20,079 nt of DNA from Oscillospiraceae bacterium (GCA_004554485.1 SFLS01000022.1:1-20079), one strand, 5' to 3'. Counted from the first letter of the stretch, positions 1 to 8,455 are shown. Numbers and translations: made by a program. The notes: generated by a model from the letters alone, not told the origin.

Positions 1-689
1 AACGCCTGCCCCAGCGCCGAAAGAACGGTGCTGAAGGTAACTTTGCTCCAATCGGGGACCAGCATATACCGCAGCCCCTCGGAAGCGCCGGGCATGGTAA
101 GGGCACGCACCAGCAGGATAATGAGAATCACAAACAAAGCAGGCATTCCTACTTTATTGAATTTCTCAATGCCGCCTTCCACACCCTTTACGATGATGAA
201 ACAGGTGATGGCCATAAAGATGGCGCCGAAGAGGATGGCAGTCAAGGGAAAGAAGGTTTCGCCCGTTGCGGCATTATAGCCCAGCAGCTGATAAAAATAT
301 CCCAGCGGATCTGAGTAAACCACAGTCGGCTCCGTAATATAGGAGGCGATGTACCGCAATACCCAGCCGCCCACATGGGAATAATAGCAGGCGATGATAA
401 ACGCCACCAGAATGCCGAACCAGCCGACCCATTTATACTTGGGGTGGCCCAGTTTGCCAAAGCTGTCGATCGCGTTGGCCTGTGCCGCGCGTCCGATGGA
501 AAGCTCCGACAGCATAACAGGCAGACCGATCAGAATAACAATGGCCAGGTAGATCAGGATAAAGGCTCCGCCGCCGCCCTCATAAGCCTTGCCCGGGAAC
601 TTCCAAATGTTCCCCAGGCCGACGGCCGATCCGGCTGCCGCCAGAATAAAGCCGATCTTACTGCCCCATTGTGCGCGATTAGGTTCCAT
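1..689 (-). CDS. Sodium-dependent transporter, NSS (neurotransmitter:sodium symporter) family, partial
   Basis: This is the N-terminal part (about 229 codons) of a secondary transporter that imports amino acids or related amines with sodium across the cytoplasmic membrane. The coding frame runs off the left edge of the window, so the C-terminal half is missing. The protein starts MEPNRAQWGSKIGF and residues 20-32 read GSAVGLGNIWKFP, the signature of transmembrane helix 1 in LeuT-type transporters, where sodium and substrate bind. Several further hydrophobic segments follow, for example around the sequences AFILIYLAIVILIGLPVML and FGAIFMAITCFIIVKGVEGG. The ATG is preceded by AAAGGAG with a 9-base spacer, and a good promoter lies about 50 bases upstream, so this start is well supported. 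The gene has its own transcript and is not part of the operon to its right. The substrate cannot be told from this sequence. Confidence 0.93.
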   Translation of the reverse strand, partial: MEPNRAQWGSKIGFILAAAGSAVGLGNIWKFPGKAYEGGGGAFILIYLAIVILIGLPVMLSELSIGRAAQANAIDSFGKLGHPKYKWVGWFGILVAFIIACYYSHVGGWVLRYIASYITEPTVVYSDPLGYFYQLLGYNAATGETFFPLTAILFGAIFMAITCFIIVKGVEGGIEKFNKVGMPALFVILIILLVRALTMPGASEGLRYMLVPDWSKVTFSTVLSALGQA

Positions 690-949
690 ATCGTTTAACT
701 CCTTTGGTATTCAGTTCTTCCTGTCAACAGTTTGTTATCATCATAATATAATTTTTTATGAATAGCAAATAAATTTTTAATGGTTTGTAAAATTCCGTCA
801 AATCAAACAAAATGTTTTTCAAAATCCATGATATTTGTATGTTTTAACGAATCGTATTTCCTTTTTGGGATCTGTATTATTGATTTTGCATAAAATAAAT
901 TAATCAATTTAATATTAGCAATTAAGAAATATAATCTACCGTCCTCAGG
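690..949. other. AT-rich intergenic region
   Basis: The gap between the NSS gene and the DUF1846 gene is far richer in A and T than the rest of the window. It holds the NSS promoter at 740-768. Outside that I see no convincing gene, RNA or repeat. A 62-codon open frame on the minus strand (803-991) runs through the terminator hairpin and has no credible protein features. Confidence 0.6.
740..768 (-). promoter_or_regulatory. Sigma-A-type promoter for the NSS transporter
   Basis: Reading the minus strand, TTGCTA (-35) and TATGAT (-10) are separated by exactly 17 bases in a very AT-rich stretch. They point at the NSS start codon about 50 bases downstream. Spacing and hexamers are close to consensus; activity is inferred. 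Confidence 0.7.
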
Positions 950-977
950 AAAAGCACCGGATTCCTCCGGTGCTTTT
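950..977 (-). terminator. Hairpin terminator after the DUF1846 gene
   Basis: A perfect 12-bp stem (AAAAGCACCGGA with TCCGGTGCTTTT) surrounds a 4-base loop, TTCC. It begins 23 bases past the DUF1846 stop codon on the minus strand. The stem has A on one flank and T on the other, so it could stop transcription in both directions. The T-run is short (4). Confidence 0.75.
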
Positions 978-1000
978 GGGTGGGGAAACAAAAAACGCGG

Positions 1001-2485
1001 TTATGCGTGGTACAGCTTTTTGGTTTGATACTGCGGCTCGCAGGTCAGGTTGACCCCCAGCTTGTGGTAGACGTTCTCGTCCACCCGGGACAGGATCACG
1101 CTGGCGTGCGCCTCGCATCCCCGCAGCTTGGAAAGCTGCTGCATCGCCAGCGCCGCCGTGGGGTTGGTGGCCGCACAGATGGAAAGAGCGATCAGGATCT
1201 CATCGGAATGCAGACGGGGATTGTGGTTGCCCATGTGCTCCACCTTCAGCCGCTGGATCGGTTCGATGATGATGGGCGACAGCAGGTGCATTTCGTCGTT
1301 GATGCCGCCCAGCTCCTTCAGCGCGTTGAGCATCAGCGCCGCGGACGGCCCCAGCAGAGAGCTTGTCCGACCGGTCACGATACGCCCGTCCGGCAGCTCC
1401 AGCGCCATAGCGGGCTGGCCGGTCTGCTCTGCCTTGCGGCAGGCGGCGGCAACCACCGGCCGGTCCTGGGAGGAAACGCCCAGCTGGTTCATGATCAGTT
1501 CCTGCTTGTGGATCTCCCCCGGCTCGCTGAGTCCCTGCCGCACCAGACAGGCGGTGGCATAGTACCGGCGGATGACCTCCTGCTCGGAGGCCCGGCGGCA
1601 GGCTTCGTCATCGATGATGCAGTATCCTGCCATATTCACCCCCATGTCGGTCGGGCTTTTATAGGGGGAAGCACCGTAAATACGCTGAAAAATGGCGTTA
1701 AGCACTGGGAATATCTCAATATCCCGGTTGTAGTTCACCGTCGTTACGCCATAGGCCTCCAGATGGAACGGGTCGATCATATTGACATCGTTAAGGTCGG
1801 TCGTGGCGGCCTCATAGGCCAGGTTCACCGGGTGCTTCAGGGGAAGGTTCCAGATGGGGAAGGTCTCGAATTTGGCATAGCCGGCCTTCACGCCCCTCTT
1901 GCTTTCGTGGAAGAGCTGGGAAAGGCAGGTGGCCATTTTGCCGCTGCCGGGACCGGGCGCCGTCACCACGACCAGCGGACGGGTGGTCTCGATGTACTCA
2001 TTTTTGCCAAAGCCCTCATCGCTGACGATCAACGGAACATTGGAGGGATAATCGGGGATGATATAGTGGCGATAGACCTTGACGCCCAGCGCTTCCAGCC
2101 GCTTCTGGAATGCATCGGCCGCCGGCTGGGCGCAGTAGTGGGTAATGCACACGCTGCCCACATACAGTCCGATCCCACGGAAAGCATCGATCAGGCGCAG
2201 CACATCCAGGTCGTAGGTGATGCCCAGATCGCCTCGGCGCTTGTTTTTCTCAATATCGCCGGCGCTGATGACGATGACGATCTCCGCCGATTCTTTCATC
2301 TGCAGCAGCATTTTTACCTTGCTGTCCGGCGCAAAGCCCGGCAGTACCCGGGATGCATGGTAATCGTCAAACAGCTTGCCGCCGAATTCCAGATACAGCT
2401 TGCCGCCGAACTGCCCGATCCTCTCCCGGATTTTATCCGACTGCATTTTCAGGTATTTTTCGTTGTCAAACCCGATTTTGAACAT
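1001..2485 (-). CDS. DUF1846 (UPF0371) family protein
   Basis: This 494-residue protein matches the UPF0371/DUF1846 family in its start (MFKIGFDNEKYLKMQS), in the conserved sequence around YLEFGGKLFDDYHASRVLPG (residues 31-50) and in length, which is near 490-500 in the family. Its biochemical role is not established; structures exist for relatives, but I would not assign a reaction. Residues 177-184 read PGPGSGKM, which resembles a phosphate-binding loop but lacks the first Gly and the Ser/Thr of a true Walker A motif. The ATG has a strong ribosome site (GGAGGAG, 5 bases upstream). It appears to be monocistronic: a terminator lies on each side. A possible -10 element (TATCAT) lies upstream near 2515, but no good -35 is visible. 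Confidence 0.9.
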   Translation of the reverse strand: MFKIGFDNEKYLKMQSDKIRERIGQFGGKLYLEFGGKLFDDYHASRVLPGFAPDSKVKMLLQMKESAEIVIVISAGDIEKNKRRGDLGITYDLDVLRLIDAFRGIGLYVGSVCITHYCAQPAADAFQKRLEALGVKVYRHYIIPDYPSNVPLIVSDEGFGKNEYIETTRPLVVVTAPGPGSGKMATCLSQLFHESKRGVKAGYAKFETFPIWNLPLKHPVNLAYEAATTDLNDVNMIDPFHLEAYGVTTVNYNRDIEIFPVLNAIFQRIYGASPYKSPTDMGVNMAGYCIIDDEACRRASEQEVIRRYYATACLVRQGLSEPGEIHKQELIMNQLGVSSQDRPVVAAACRKAEQTGQPAMALELPDGRIVTGRTSSLLGPSAALMLNALKELGGINDEMHLLSPIIIEPIQRLKVEHMGNHNPRLHSDEILIALSICAATNPTAALAMQQLSKLRGCEAHASVILSRVDENVYHKLGVNLTCEPQYQTKKLYHA

Positions 2486-2540
2486 GGTCTCCTCCTCTTT
2501 CTTCTCCGTCCGTTATGATAAAGCAAAACTGTGGCAAAAA

Positions 2541-2572
2541 TAAAAAAAGCGCCTGACAGAGGCGCTCTTTTT
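2541..2572 (-). terminator. Intrinsic terminator of the deoB-to-eamA operon
   Basis: Stem AGCGCCT/AGGCGCT (2548-2554 with 2560-2566) and a 5-base loop. On the minus strand it is followed by a run of seven T, then ATTTTTG. It lies about 115 bases after the EamA stop codon. The plus-strand side also has TCTTTTT, so it may act both ways. Confidence 0.8.
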
Positions 2573-2682
2573 GTTCCCCTTTTGGGGAGCCCTTACGATT
2601 ATATCATCCGGCAGGCTGCCAAGGCAAGAGAAATCTCGTATAATTTACGGTGGATATTTTAGCCAATAGGTACAAAATCCGT

Positions 2683-3573
2683 TTAGCCGGATCCTTTCCG
2701 GCGGCCGGAAAGCACCACCCCGCCGATAATAAAAGCCGCACCCGCCAGCGCCATCCAGCTCACCGGCTCTCCCAGCAGCAGGTATGCCGCCACGATGGTG
2801 ATGAACGGCTGCAGATAGATGTAGTTGTTGGCGCGCACCACCCCCAGCCGGCCGATCACGATATTCCACACCGCAAAGCAGACCGCGCTGCCCAGCACCG
2901 CCAAAAACAGCAGCGAGGCCAGCATGCCGGGCTCCGAAAACGGGTGCAGGTTAAGGGAAAGCTCCCCACGCAGCAACAGCAGCGGCAGCGAGGTCACGAT
3001 GCCGTAAAGAATGACCCGGCGGGCCAGCAGGATACTGTCATACCGGCCGGACAGCCGCTTGATGAGCACCGAGTATCCGGCCCAGCTCAATGCGGCCAGC
3101 AGCGAAAGCAGGTCTCCCAGCGGGCTGAGCCGCAACACAAAGGTTCCATTAAAGACTACCAGTACAACACCCGCCATGGCCACGGCAAACCCCGCCCATA
3201 CATTGGCGTTCAGCTTTTCGTCTCGGGTAAAAAAATGCGCCAAAATGGAGGTGAGGATGGGTGCCATTGCCACAATGATGCTGACATTGGCGGCCAGCGT
3301 ATGCTGCAGTGCCGTGTTTTCAGCCCAGAAATAAAAGGTGCCCCCCAACAGTCCCAACAGCAGCAGGATTCCCTCCTCCCGTCCCTGAAAAAGCAGCGGC
3401 CGGGGACGCAGCAGCCATAGCACCAGGTAGGCGATAAGAAAGCGCAAAAACATCACCTGCATCGGCGTGTAGAATTCCAACAACTGCTTGCTGCAGACAA
3501 AGGTCGTGGCCCATACCGTTGCCACGCCCAGCGCCATCAGATGCGCCGCGATGGGGGAGGAACTATCTTTCAT
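2683..3573 (-). CDS. EamA/DMT-family permease (drug/metabolite exporter type)
   Basis: A 296-residue integral membrane protein of the drug/metabolite transporter superfamily, which moves small metabolites or drugs across the inner membrane. It shows the family's two-repeat layout of about ten helices. The sequence near the start of repeat one reads GVATVWATTFVCSKQLLEFYTP, and repeat two carries the typical ALSWAGYSVLIKRL and AVCFAVWNIVIGRLGVVRA; the C terminus has LLLGEPVSWMALAGAAFIIGG. The open frame extends further upstream, but I chose the ATG at 3573 because AAGGAG lies 7 bases before it and the longer N terminus would lie inside ymfH. It overlaps the ymfH stop by 11 bases, which suggests translational coupling as last gene of the operon. 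The substrate is unknown. Confidence 0.88.
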   Translation of the reverse strand: MKDSSSPIAAHLMALGVATVWATTFVCSKQLLEFYTPMQVMFLRFLIAYLVLWLLRPRPLLFQGREEGILLLLGLLGGTFYFWAENTALQHTLAANVSIIVAMAPILTSILAHFFTRDEKLNANVWAGFAVAMAGVVLVVFNGTFVLRLSPLGDLLSLLAALSWAGYSVLIKRLSGRYDSILLARRVILYGIVTSLPLLLLRGELSLNLHPFSEPGMLASLLFLAVLGSAVCFAVWNIVIGRLGVVRANNYIYLQPFITIVAAYLLLGEPVSWMALAGAAFIIGGVVLSGRRKGSG

Positions 3574-4876
3574 GGTAATCTCCTTGCTGTTGATGTTTGG
3601 CCCCCTCCGGCCAGATGACCGAAAGGGCGCTGTGCTGCGGGTCAAAGTCCTCCCGCAGCCGCTGTGTCAGTTCCTCCGCCGTAGCGGAGCGCAGAATCTC
3701 CAGAGGATAGTAAATATCCTCCATCCCGGCAAAGTGGGCAGCGGCCATCAATCCCGCTACCGATTCCACCCGGCCGTACATCCCGATGGTACGGCCGTAG
3801 TTGGCCCTGCGGCAGCGCAGAAAATCCTCCTGCGGGATTCCATCCTTCCGCATCGCCGCAATGCGCTCGCACAGCGCCTCGTACACGGCCCGGGGCTGGC
3901 GGCTCTCTCCGTCGAACAGACAGCAGATAAAATCCCTGCCGGCCATTACCTCGCTGCCGAACGTCGCGTTGATCTGCCCGGCCTGATACAGCTGCCGGTA
4001 AAGATCGGTGGTTTCCCCGCAGATAAGGTCCAGCAGCAGCTCGTCCAGCAGGCGATGCCGCATATTTTCCCTTCCGCCGCCCGGCGCCTTAAAGCCAATC
4101 TGGAACATCGGCGACGCGATGGGCATCTGCTGCTCGCAGAACGTTTGCCTGACTTTTCTGGGCTCACGAACGGTCAGCGGACGGGCGGTCCAACGGGCCG
4201 CGGGGAAGTACCGCTGTGCCAGTTCCAGCACTGTCTGTTCCTCAAAGCAGCCCGCTACCGTCAGCACCATGTTATCCGGGCAGTAAAAGCGCTCGTAACA
4301 TCGCCGCAGCAGAGCGGCGTCGATCTTCGCGATGGATTCCTCGGTACCGGCAATGTCCTCCCGCACCGGGTGGTTCCGGTAAAGCGCCTGCAAAAGGTTG
4401 GCCGTCACCATCCAGTCGGGGCTGTCGCGGTACATCCGCAGCTCCTCCGCTATGATCCCCCGTTCCCGCCGGACCGAGCTTCCCTCAAAATAAGGCGACG
4501 TGACAAAGCCCAGCAACACTGCCAGAGCTTCTTCAAAGCGTTCGGTGCAGCTAAAATAATAGGCCGTTTTATCAAAGCTGGTAAATGCGTTGGCCGAAGC
4601 GCCCAGTGCGTCAAACTGCAGCATGGCGTCCCCCTCGGGACCGTCAAACATCTTATGCTCCAGGTAATGGGCCGCACCGGCCGGCAGCCGGACATCCTTT
4701 CCCCGCAGCCGGTAGCCGGTATCGATGGAGCCGAATCCTACCGTCAGCATGGCATAGGCGGTTACAAAGCCGGGCATTTGGCACATCTGCACCGTCAGGC
4801 CGCTTGGCAGCGTTACGGTTCGGGTGGTCTGTCCCAGCAGCGTCGAAGTATGGATCCGCTCATTCATCGCCGTCAC
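3563..4876 (-). CDS. ymfH: M16 family zinc peptidase, YmfH type (active subunit)
   Basis: A 437-residue cytoplasmic metallopeptidase of the insulinase/M16B type. The inverted zinc motif HxxEH is present at residues 70-74 (H70, E73, H74 in AAHYLEHKMFDG), and the third ligand is expected in GIIAEELRMYRD (E144/E145). The sequence HYLEHKMFDGPEGDAM is characteristic of the YmfH branch; databases name this branch 'EF-P 5-aminopentanol modification-associated protein' from work in Bacillus subtilis. Its partner ymfF lies directly upstream. I chose the GTG start at 4876 because GGAGG lies 9 bases upstream; an ATG at 4867 is the alternative but would put that site 18 bases away. Either start overlaps the end of ymfF (17 or 8 bases), indicating coupled translation of the two subunits. 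The natural substrate is not known. Confidence 0.87.
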   Translation of the reverse strand: MTAMNERIHTSTLLGQTTRTVTLPSGLTVQMCQMPGFVTAYAMLTVGFGSIDTGYRLRGKDVRLPAGAAHYLEHKMFDGPEGDAMLQFDALGASANAFTSFDKTAYYFSCTERFEEALAVLLGFVTSPYFEGSSVRRERGIIAEELRMYRDSPDWMVTANLLQALYRNHPVREDIAGTEESIAKIDAALLRRCYERFYCPDNMVLTVAGCFEEQTVLELAQRYFPAARWTARPLTVREPRKVRQTFCEQQMPIASPMFQIGFKAPGGGRENMRHRLLDELLLDLICGETTDLYRQLYQAGQINATFGSEVMAGRDFICCLFDGESRQPRAVYEALCERIAAMRKDGIPQEDFLRCRRANYGRTIGMYGRVESVAGLMAAAHFAGMEDIYYPLEILRSATAEELTQRLREDFDPQHSALSVIWPEGAKHQQQGDYHER

Positions 4877-6155
4877 CCGCCTTTCCCTCCGCCCGCAAAA
4901 AGAAAACCGTATCCAGCGTCAGCGCCGCGGCGGCCGCCGCCACCTCTTCCCGGGTAATGGAGCGGATCTCCTCCCAGTCCTGCTGCGGCGTTACCGTTTC
5001 GCCCTGCAGCAGACCGCTGAGGTACCACCCTTCCAACCTGGCCAGGCTGTCTCCCATGGAGCAGAGCGAGCTGTGGAACGCCAGCTTGATGTGTTCCAGT
5101 TCGTCTGCGGTGATATGCCCGGCGGCCAGATCCGCGATCTCCGCCAGAATGGCGTCCTGCAGGGAGCGGCGGTTCTTCTGCTCCAGTCCGCAGTCTACCA
5201 GCAGGATCCCGGTCAGCAGATTGATGCGGGCGCTGCAGTAATAACAGGTCCCCAGCCTTTCCCGCACATTGGCAAACAGCCGGGAGCCGGTGCTGCCACC
5301 CAGCAGAGCGGTCATTACACGCGCCGCCGTACGGGCGCGTCGGGCCGTCGGCAGCCCGGTACGAAAGCCCATCACCAGCTTGGATTGGCTCATCGGCAGG
5401 CTTTCCTGGAGTACCGTGATATGCTCCGCCGCTTTCGGCAGCACCTGTGGGATATGGATCAGCGGAGCGCGCTCCACCCCGGCAAACAGATGCCGGAATG
5501 TCTCCTCGGCATAGGCGGGGCTGCCGCAGCCGCTGAAAAAGATCTCGATGCGGGCGGTAGCGATCAGTTCCCGATAGCGGCGGTATGCCTCCGCCGGCGT
5601 GACTGCCGCCGCCTCCTGCACCGTACCGTACCGGGAGACCGCAAACCGGCAGCCCCGCCCCATCTCATAGGTGCACCGCTGGGCGGCGTAGCTGCGCTTA
5701 TCGTTGATCTCCGCCTCGATGGTATCGATCAGATACTGCTGTTCCAGCCGGAACGCCTCCTGTGGGAAGGCTTCGCCCTCCAGCTTCGGCTCCAGCAGGA
5801 TCTCCCCCAGCAGCTCGGCGCAGCCCCGGCTGATACTCTCCCCCTCCAGCGCAAAGCGGTCGTCCGCCCCGGTGACGGAAAAGGTGAGCAGCTGGTATTC
5901 CCCGTGACGGGATACATCGGCATCCAGCACCGCCCCATACAGATCGGCCAACCGGCGCTCCAGCTCGGTCATATCCCGGCAGCGGCAGCTGCCCATCCGC
6001 AAAAGATAGGCCGCCAGCGCCGCGGCGGAGGTTTTCCCTTCCTCCAGCGGCGTTACCAGCGTCACCGAGATGCTGTTATGATAAAATTTCGGGTCGTGAA
6101 TGCAGGAAAACCACACGCCATCTGCAATGGCGCGGCGCTGCAGGGGGTCTGTCAT
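4860..6155 (-). CDS. ymfF: M16-like peptidase subunit, YmfF type (no zinc motif)
   Basis: A 431-residue M16-fold protein whose region aligned to the zinc site (AAALAAYLLRMGS, roughly residues 45-60) lacks HxxEH. It is therefore expected to be the non-catalytic partner of the adjacent YmfH, as in other heterodimeric M16B enzymes. The start sequence (TDPLQRRAIADGVWFSCIHDPKFYHNSISVTLVTPLEEG) fits the YmfF branch, and a second M16 domain with TGLPTARRARTAARVMTALL and GSTGSRLFANVRERLGTCYY follows; that last stretch resembles the R/Y substrate-binding motif of M16 C-terminal domains. I chose ATG 6155 (AGGAG, 8 bases upstream); the open frame extends upstream into the radical SAM gene and that part is not credible protein. 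It follows the radical SAM stop by 25 bases. Confidence 0.86.
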   Translation of the reverse strand: MTDPLQRRAIADGVWFSCIHDPKFYHNSISVTLVTPLEEGKTSAAALAAYLLRMGSCRCRDMTELERRLADLYGAVLDADVSRHGEYQLLTFSVTGADDRFALEGESISRGCAELLGEILLEPKLEGEAFPQEAFRLEQQYLIDTIEAEINDKRSYAAQRCTYEMGRGCRFAVSRYGTVQEAAAVTPAEAYRRYRELIATARIEIFFSGCGSPAYAEETFRHLFAGVERAPLIHIPQVLPKAAEHITVLQESLPMSQSKLVMGFRTGLPTARRARTAARVMTALLGGSTGSRLFANVRERLGTCYYCSARINLLTGILLVDCGLEQKNRRSLQDAILAEIADLAAGHITADELEHIKLAFHSSLCSMGDSLARLEGWYLSGLLQGETVTPQQDWEEIRSITREEVAAAAAALTLDTVFFLRAEGKAGDGDE

Positions 6156-6180
6156 GTCGTCACTCCTGAACAAAATTTTA

Positions 6181-7083
6181 TTAAAGCCCCGTGCCATCAA
6201 AGGGCGGGGTAAAGCAGGCATCCGCCGAACTGCGCTGCTGAGTATAGCCCAGCAGCCCCAGCTCCGCGGCCCTCTCGCAGACCTTGCGGTACTCGTAGGT
6301 AAAAACCGGACGGGCCAGCTCCCGCAGGACAATCCCCGGCGGCGGGGTATACTGGCTCATCAGGCTTACCCGTATCGTTTGGGGGTCAAATTCCTCCGCC
6401 AGCCATTCAATCAGCCGCAGGGAATCCCGGAACGATCCGGGCAGTACCAGATGCCGCACGATCACGCCGCTTTGCAGCATACCCTGTGCGTCAAACCGCG
6501 GCGGCCCCACCTGCCGCACCATTTCCGGGATGGCGCGGGATGCCACCACAAAGTAGTCGGCGGCGGCGGAATACCGGGCCGAAAGGGTGCTGTCGTAATA
6601 TTTCAGATCCGGCAGATAGATCTGGACCCGTCCCTCCAGAAGCCGCAGCGTTTCCACCCGCTCGTAGCCGCCGGTGTTATAAAGGACGGGGATGGTCAGC
6701 CGCTCCCCCACCAGGGTCAGCGCCTCCAGGATCCAGGGCAGGTACTGGGTGGGGGTCACCAGGTTGATATTGTAAGCGCCCTGCGCCTGCAATTCCAGAA
6801 AGATCTCCGCCAGCCGTTCGGCGGTGATTGCCCGGCCCTCTCCCCCGTGGCTGATCGACCCGTTCTGGCAATAGACGCAGCCCAGCGTACAGCCGCAGAA
6901 AAAGACCGTCCCGGAGCCGCGGCCGGGGTCGGTACCGCTCAGGCACGGCTCCTCCCAGCGGTGCAGCGCCGCACGTGCCGCCAGCAGGGTATCCCCCGCA
7001 CCGCAGCGTCCTTTGCTCCGATGTCGGTCGACCCCGCAGCGGCGGGGGCACAGCGTGCAGTGTTCCGGTATCTGTACAGCCAT
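6181..7083 (-). CDS. Radical SAM protein, PflX/COG1313-like
   Basis: A 300-residue radical SAM enzyme, expected to bind a [4Fe-4S] cluster and cleave S-adenosylmethionine to start a radical reaction. The cluster motif CxxxCxxC is at C65, C69 and C72 (CGCTLGCVYCQN), followed by NTGGYE, a likely SAM-contacting GG motif. The N terminus has four more cysteines (C9, C12, C16, C27 in CTLCPRRCGVD and GRCGAG), as in PflX-like proteins related to pyruvate-formate-lyase activases. The target is unknown; there is no glycyl-radical enzyme nearby. I chose ATG 7083 with AAGGCGG 12 bases upstream, a weaker site than its neighbours have. A longer frame to 7134 would run through a hairpin and is rejected. It sits between pmbA (69-base gap) and ymfF. 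Confidence 0.85.
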   Translation of the reverse strand: MAVQIPEHCTLCPRRCGVDRHRSKGRCGAGDTLLAARAALHRWEEPCLSGTDPGRGSGTVFFCGCTLGCVYCQNGSISHGGEGRAITAERLAEIFLELQAQGAYNINLVTPTQYLPWILEALTLVGERLTIPVLYNTGGYERVETLRLLEGRVQIYLPDLKYYDSTLSARYSAAADYFVVASRAIPEMVRQVGPPRFDAQGMLQSGVIVRHLVLPGSFRDSLRLIEWLAEEFDPQTIRVSLMSQYTPPPGIVLRELARPVFTYEYRKVCERAAELGLLGYTQQRSSADACFTPPFDGTGL

Positions 7084-7111
7084 TCTGTCTCTATGCCGCC
7101 TTTCAGCAGAA

Positions 7112-7144
7112 TGCCGCAGGATTCCCTGCGGCACTTTGTTTTTT
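7112..7144 (+). terminator. Hairpin in the pmbA-radical SAM gap, terminator-like on the plus strand
   Basis: A perfect 9-bp stem (TGCCGCAGG with CCTGCGGCA, loop ATTC) is followed on the plus strand by CTTTGTTTTTT. All genes here run on the minus strand, where the hairpin is not followed by T residues and should allow readthrough. It may stop antisense transcription, or serve as an mRNA processing or stabilising hairpin. Confidence 0.45.
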
Positions 7145-7152
7145 CGTTTTGC

Positions 7153-8445
7153 TTACTTTACCGTTACGCCGTCAAAGGCTGCCCACGGCAGCACGGTCAT
7201 GCCGTCGCAGGCCGTTTCCCGGCTGATACCCCGGAGGTTCTGGAGCAGGTGGGAAAAGTTGCCGCTGATCATCGTTTCGGTCACAGCGCCCGCCAGACGG
7301 CCGTTGCGGATCCGGAAGCTGTTTTTGGCCACGCCGTTAAAATCGCCGCTGGGGCCGGGCGCGCCGCCGGAAAAGCGGTTGATCAGGATCCCGTTTTCGA
7401 TCCCCGCGATCAGCTCCTCCAGGCTCTTTTCGCCGGGGTGCAGGAAGTAAGCGCCGCTTTGGTTGGCCGCCCGCGTCAGACCGGTCTTGCGAGCCGCGAA
7501 GTTGGAAAGACAAAAGCTCTTCAGCACGCCGTCCTGCAGGATCACGCCGTTTTCACTGCGAAAGCCGTCGACGTCGAAGCGTTCCCCGCAGACGATCCGT
7601 TCATCCAGCGGGCGGGTCTCCAGCGTAATGCCGGCGGAGGCCACCTGTTGCCCCAGCTTATCCCGCCAGATGCTGGTACCGCCGATCAGAGCGGAATCTC
7701 CGGCGTAGCAGCTCAGCGCCGTTCCCAGAAATTCGCCCATAAAGGCCGGTGTGACCAGCAGTGTTCCCTCAAACTTTTCCGGCACCGGGGCGGCGGTCAG
7801 GTCTGCCTCGGCGTCCTGCAGCAGGCGGCGCATCATATCCAGCTCCATCACGGGGCGGTCCAGGTTCTTGGTCAGGTGGTAGGTGCCGTTAAAGGAGCCT
7901 GCCTTTTCCCCCTCGTGGGCGGAAAACATGGTGCTGAACACATAGGCGCCGTTTTCGTAGCGCATCTCCACGCCGTTGGTGTTCATCAGCAGGATATCGT
8001 CATGATCGTATTTGGCGACCAACTGTTCCATCATTACCTTGGGATACTCCGTCTTCAGGGTATCCATATACTCCTGCAGACGGTCGAACAGCCGGTTGCG
8101 GTCCGGGGTCAGCACCCCGTCGGTAAAGTGACCGTTTTCACCCTTGGGGGCAATGGATTCCGCCTCATCGGGCTGCGCGGCCAGCGCCGCCGCCATACAG
8201 TCGGCGACCGCACGGTCGATGGCCTCCCTCTCGCAGCTGTTGGTGGAAATGCGGCCGGTGCGCTGCTCCTTGATGGCCTTCAGCGACAGTCCGGTCTTAA
8301 AGCCGGAGCGCATCAGGCTGAATTCCCCGCCGTCAATGTTCAGCTCGTCCAGCTTTCCGCCGCTTACCAGCACGGCGGCATCATCGGCGCCCGCTTTTTT
8401 CAGCTGCTCCAACGCATAGCAGGCAGCATCTTTCCGATTCATCAT
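7153..8445 (-). CDS. pmbA: TldE/PmbA family protein, partner subunit of TldD
   Basis: A 430-residue protein of the TldD/PmbA (U62) family. In characterised systems TldD and TldE form a heterodimer that degrades or trims unfolded or modified peptides in the cytoplasm, including the leader of microcin B17; only TldD carries the metal. This protein has the family's features without the HExxxH motif: an N-terminal domain (KDAACYALEQLKKAGADDAAV), a central region (GYLVTPAFMGEFLG-like LLVTPAFMGEFLGTALSC) and a C-terminal portion GGAPGPSGDFNGVAKNSFRI with GGxxPxSGDF typical of PmbA. The first of two adjacent ATGs (8445) is used, since GAGGA lies 7 bases upstream. It follows tldD by 10 bases, which supports equal production of the two subunits. 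Confidence 0.92.
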   Translation of the reverse strand: MMNRKDAACYALEQLKKAGADDAAVLVSGGKLDELNIDGGEFSLMRSGFKTGLSLKAIKEQRTGRISTNSCEREAIDRAVADCMAAALAAQPDEAESIAPKGENGHFTDGVLTPDRNRLFDRLQEYMDTLKTEYPKVMMEQLVAKYDHDDILLMNTNGVEMRYENGAYVFSTMFSAHEGEKAGSFNGTYHLTKNLDRPVMELDMMRRLLQDAEADLTAAPVPEKFEGTLLVTPAFMGEFLGTALSCYAGDSALIGGTSIWRDKLGQQVASAGITLETRPLDERIVCGERFDVDGFRSENGVILQDGVLKSFCLSNFAARKTGLTRAANQSGAYFLHPGEKSLEELIAGIENGILINRFSGGAPGPSGDFNGVAKNSFRIRNGRLAGAVTETMISGNFSHLLQNLRGISRETACDGMTVLPWAAFDGVTVK

Positions 8446-8455
8446 CTCGCATTCC

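Noticed and set aside
803..991. 62-codon minus-strand open frame in the AT-rich gap
   Set aside because: It starts inside the terminator hairpin, has no ribosome site, and shows no family features.
1934..1957. Possible Walker A loop in the DUF1846 protein (PGPGSGKM)
   Set aside because: The first Gly and the Ser/Thr after Lys required by GxxxxGK[ST] are missing, so I do not claim nucleotide binding.
980..2518. 512-codon open frame on the plus strand
   Set aside because: It lies opposite the DUF1846 gene in the same GC-rich region. It has no ribosome site or protein family features, while the minus-strand protein matches a known family.
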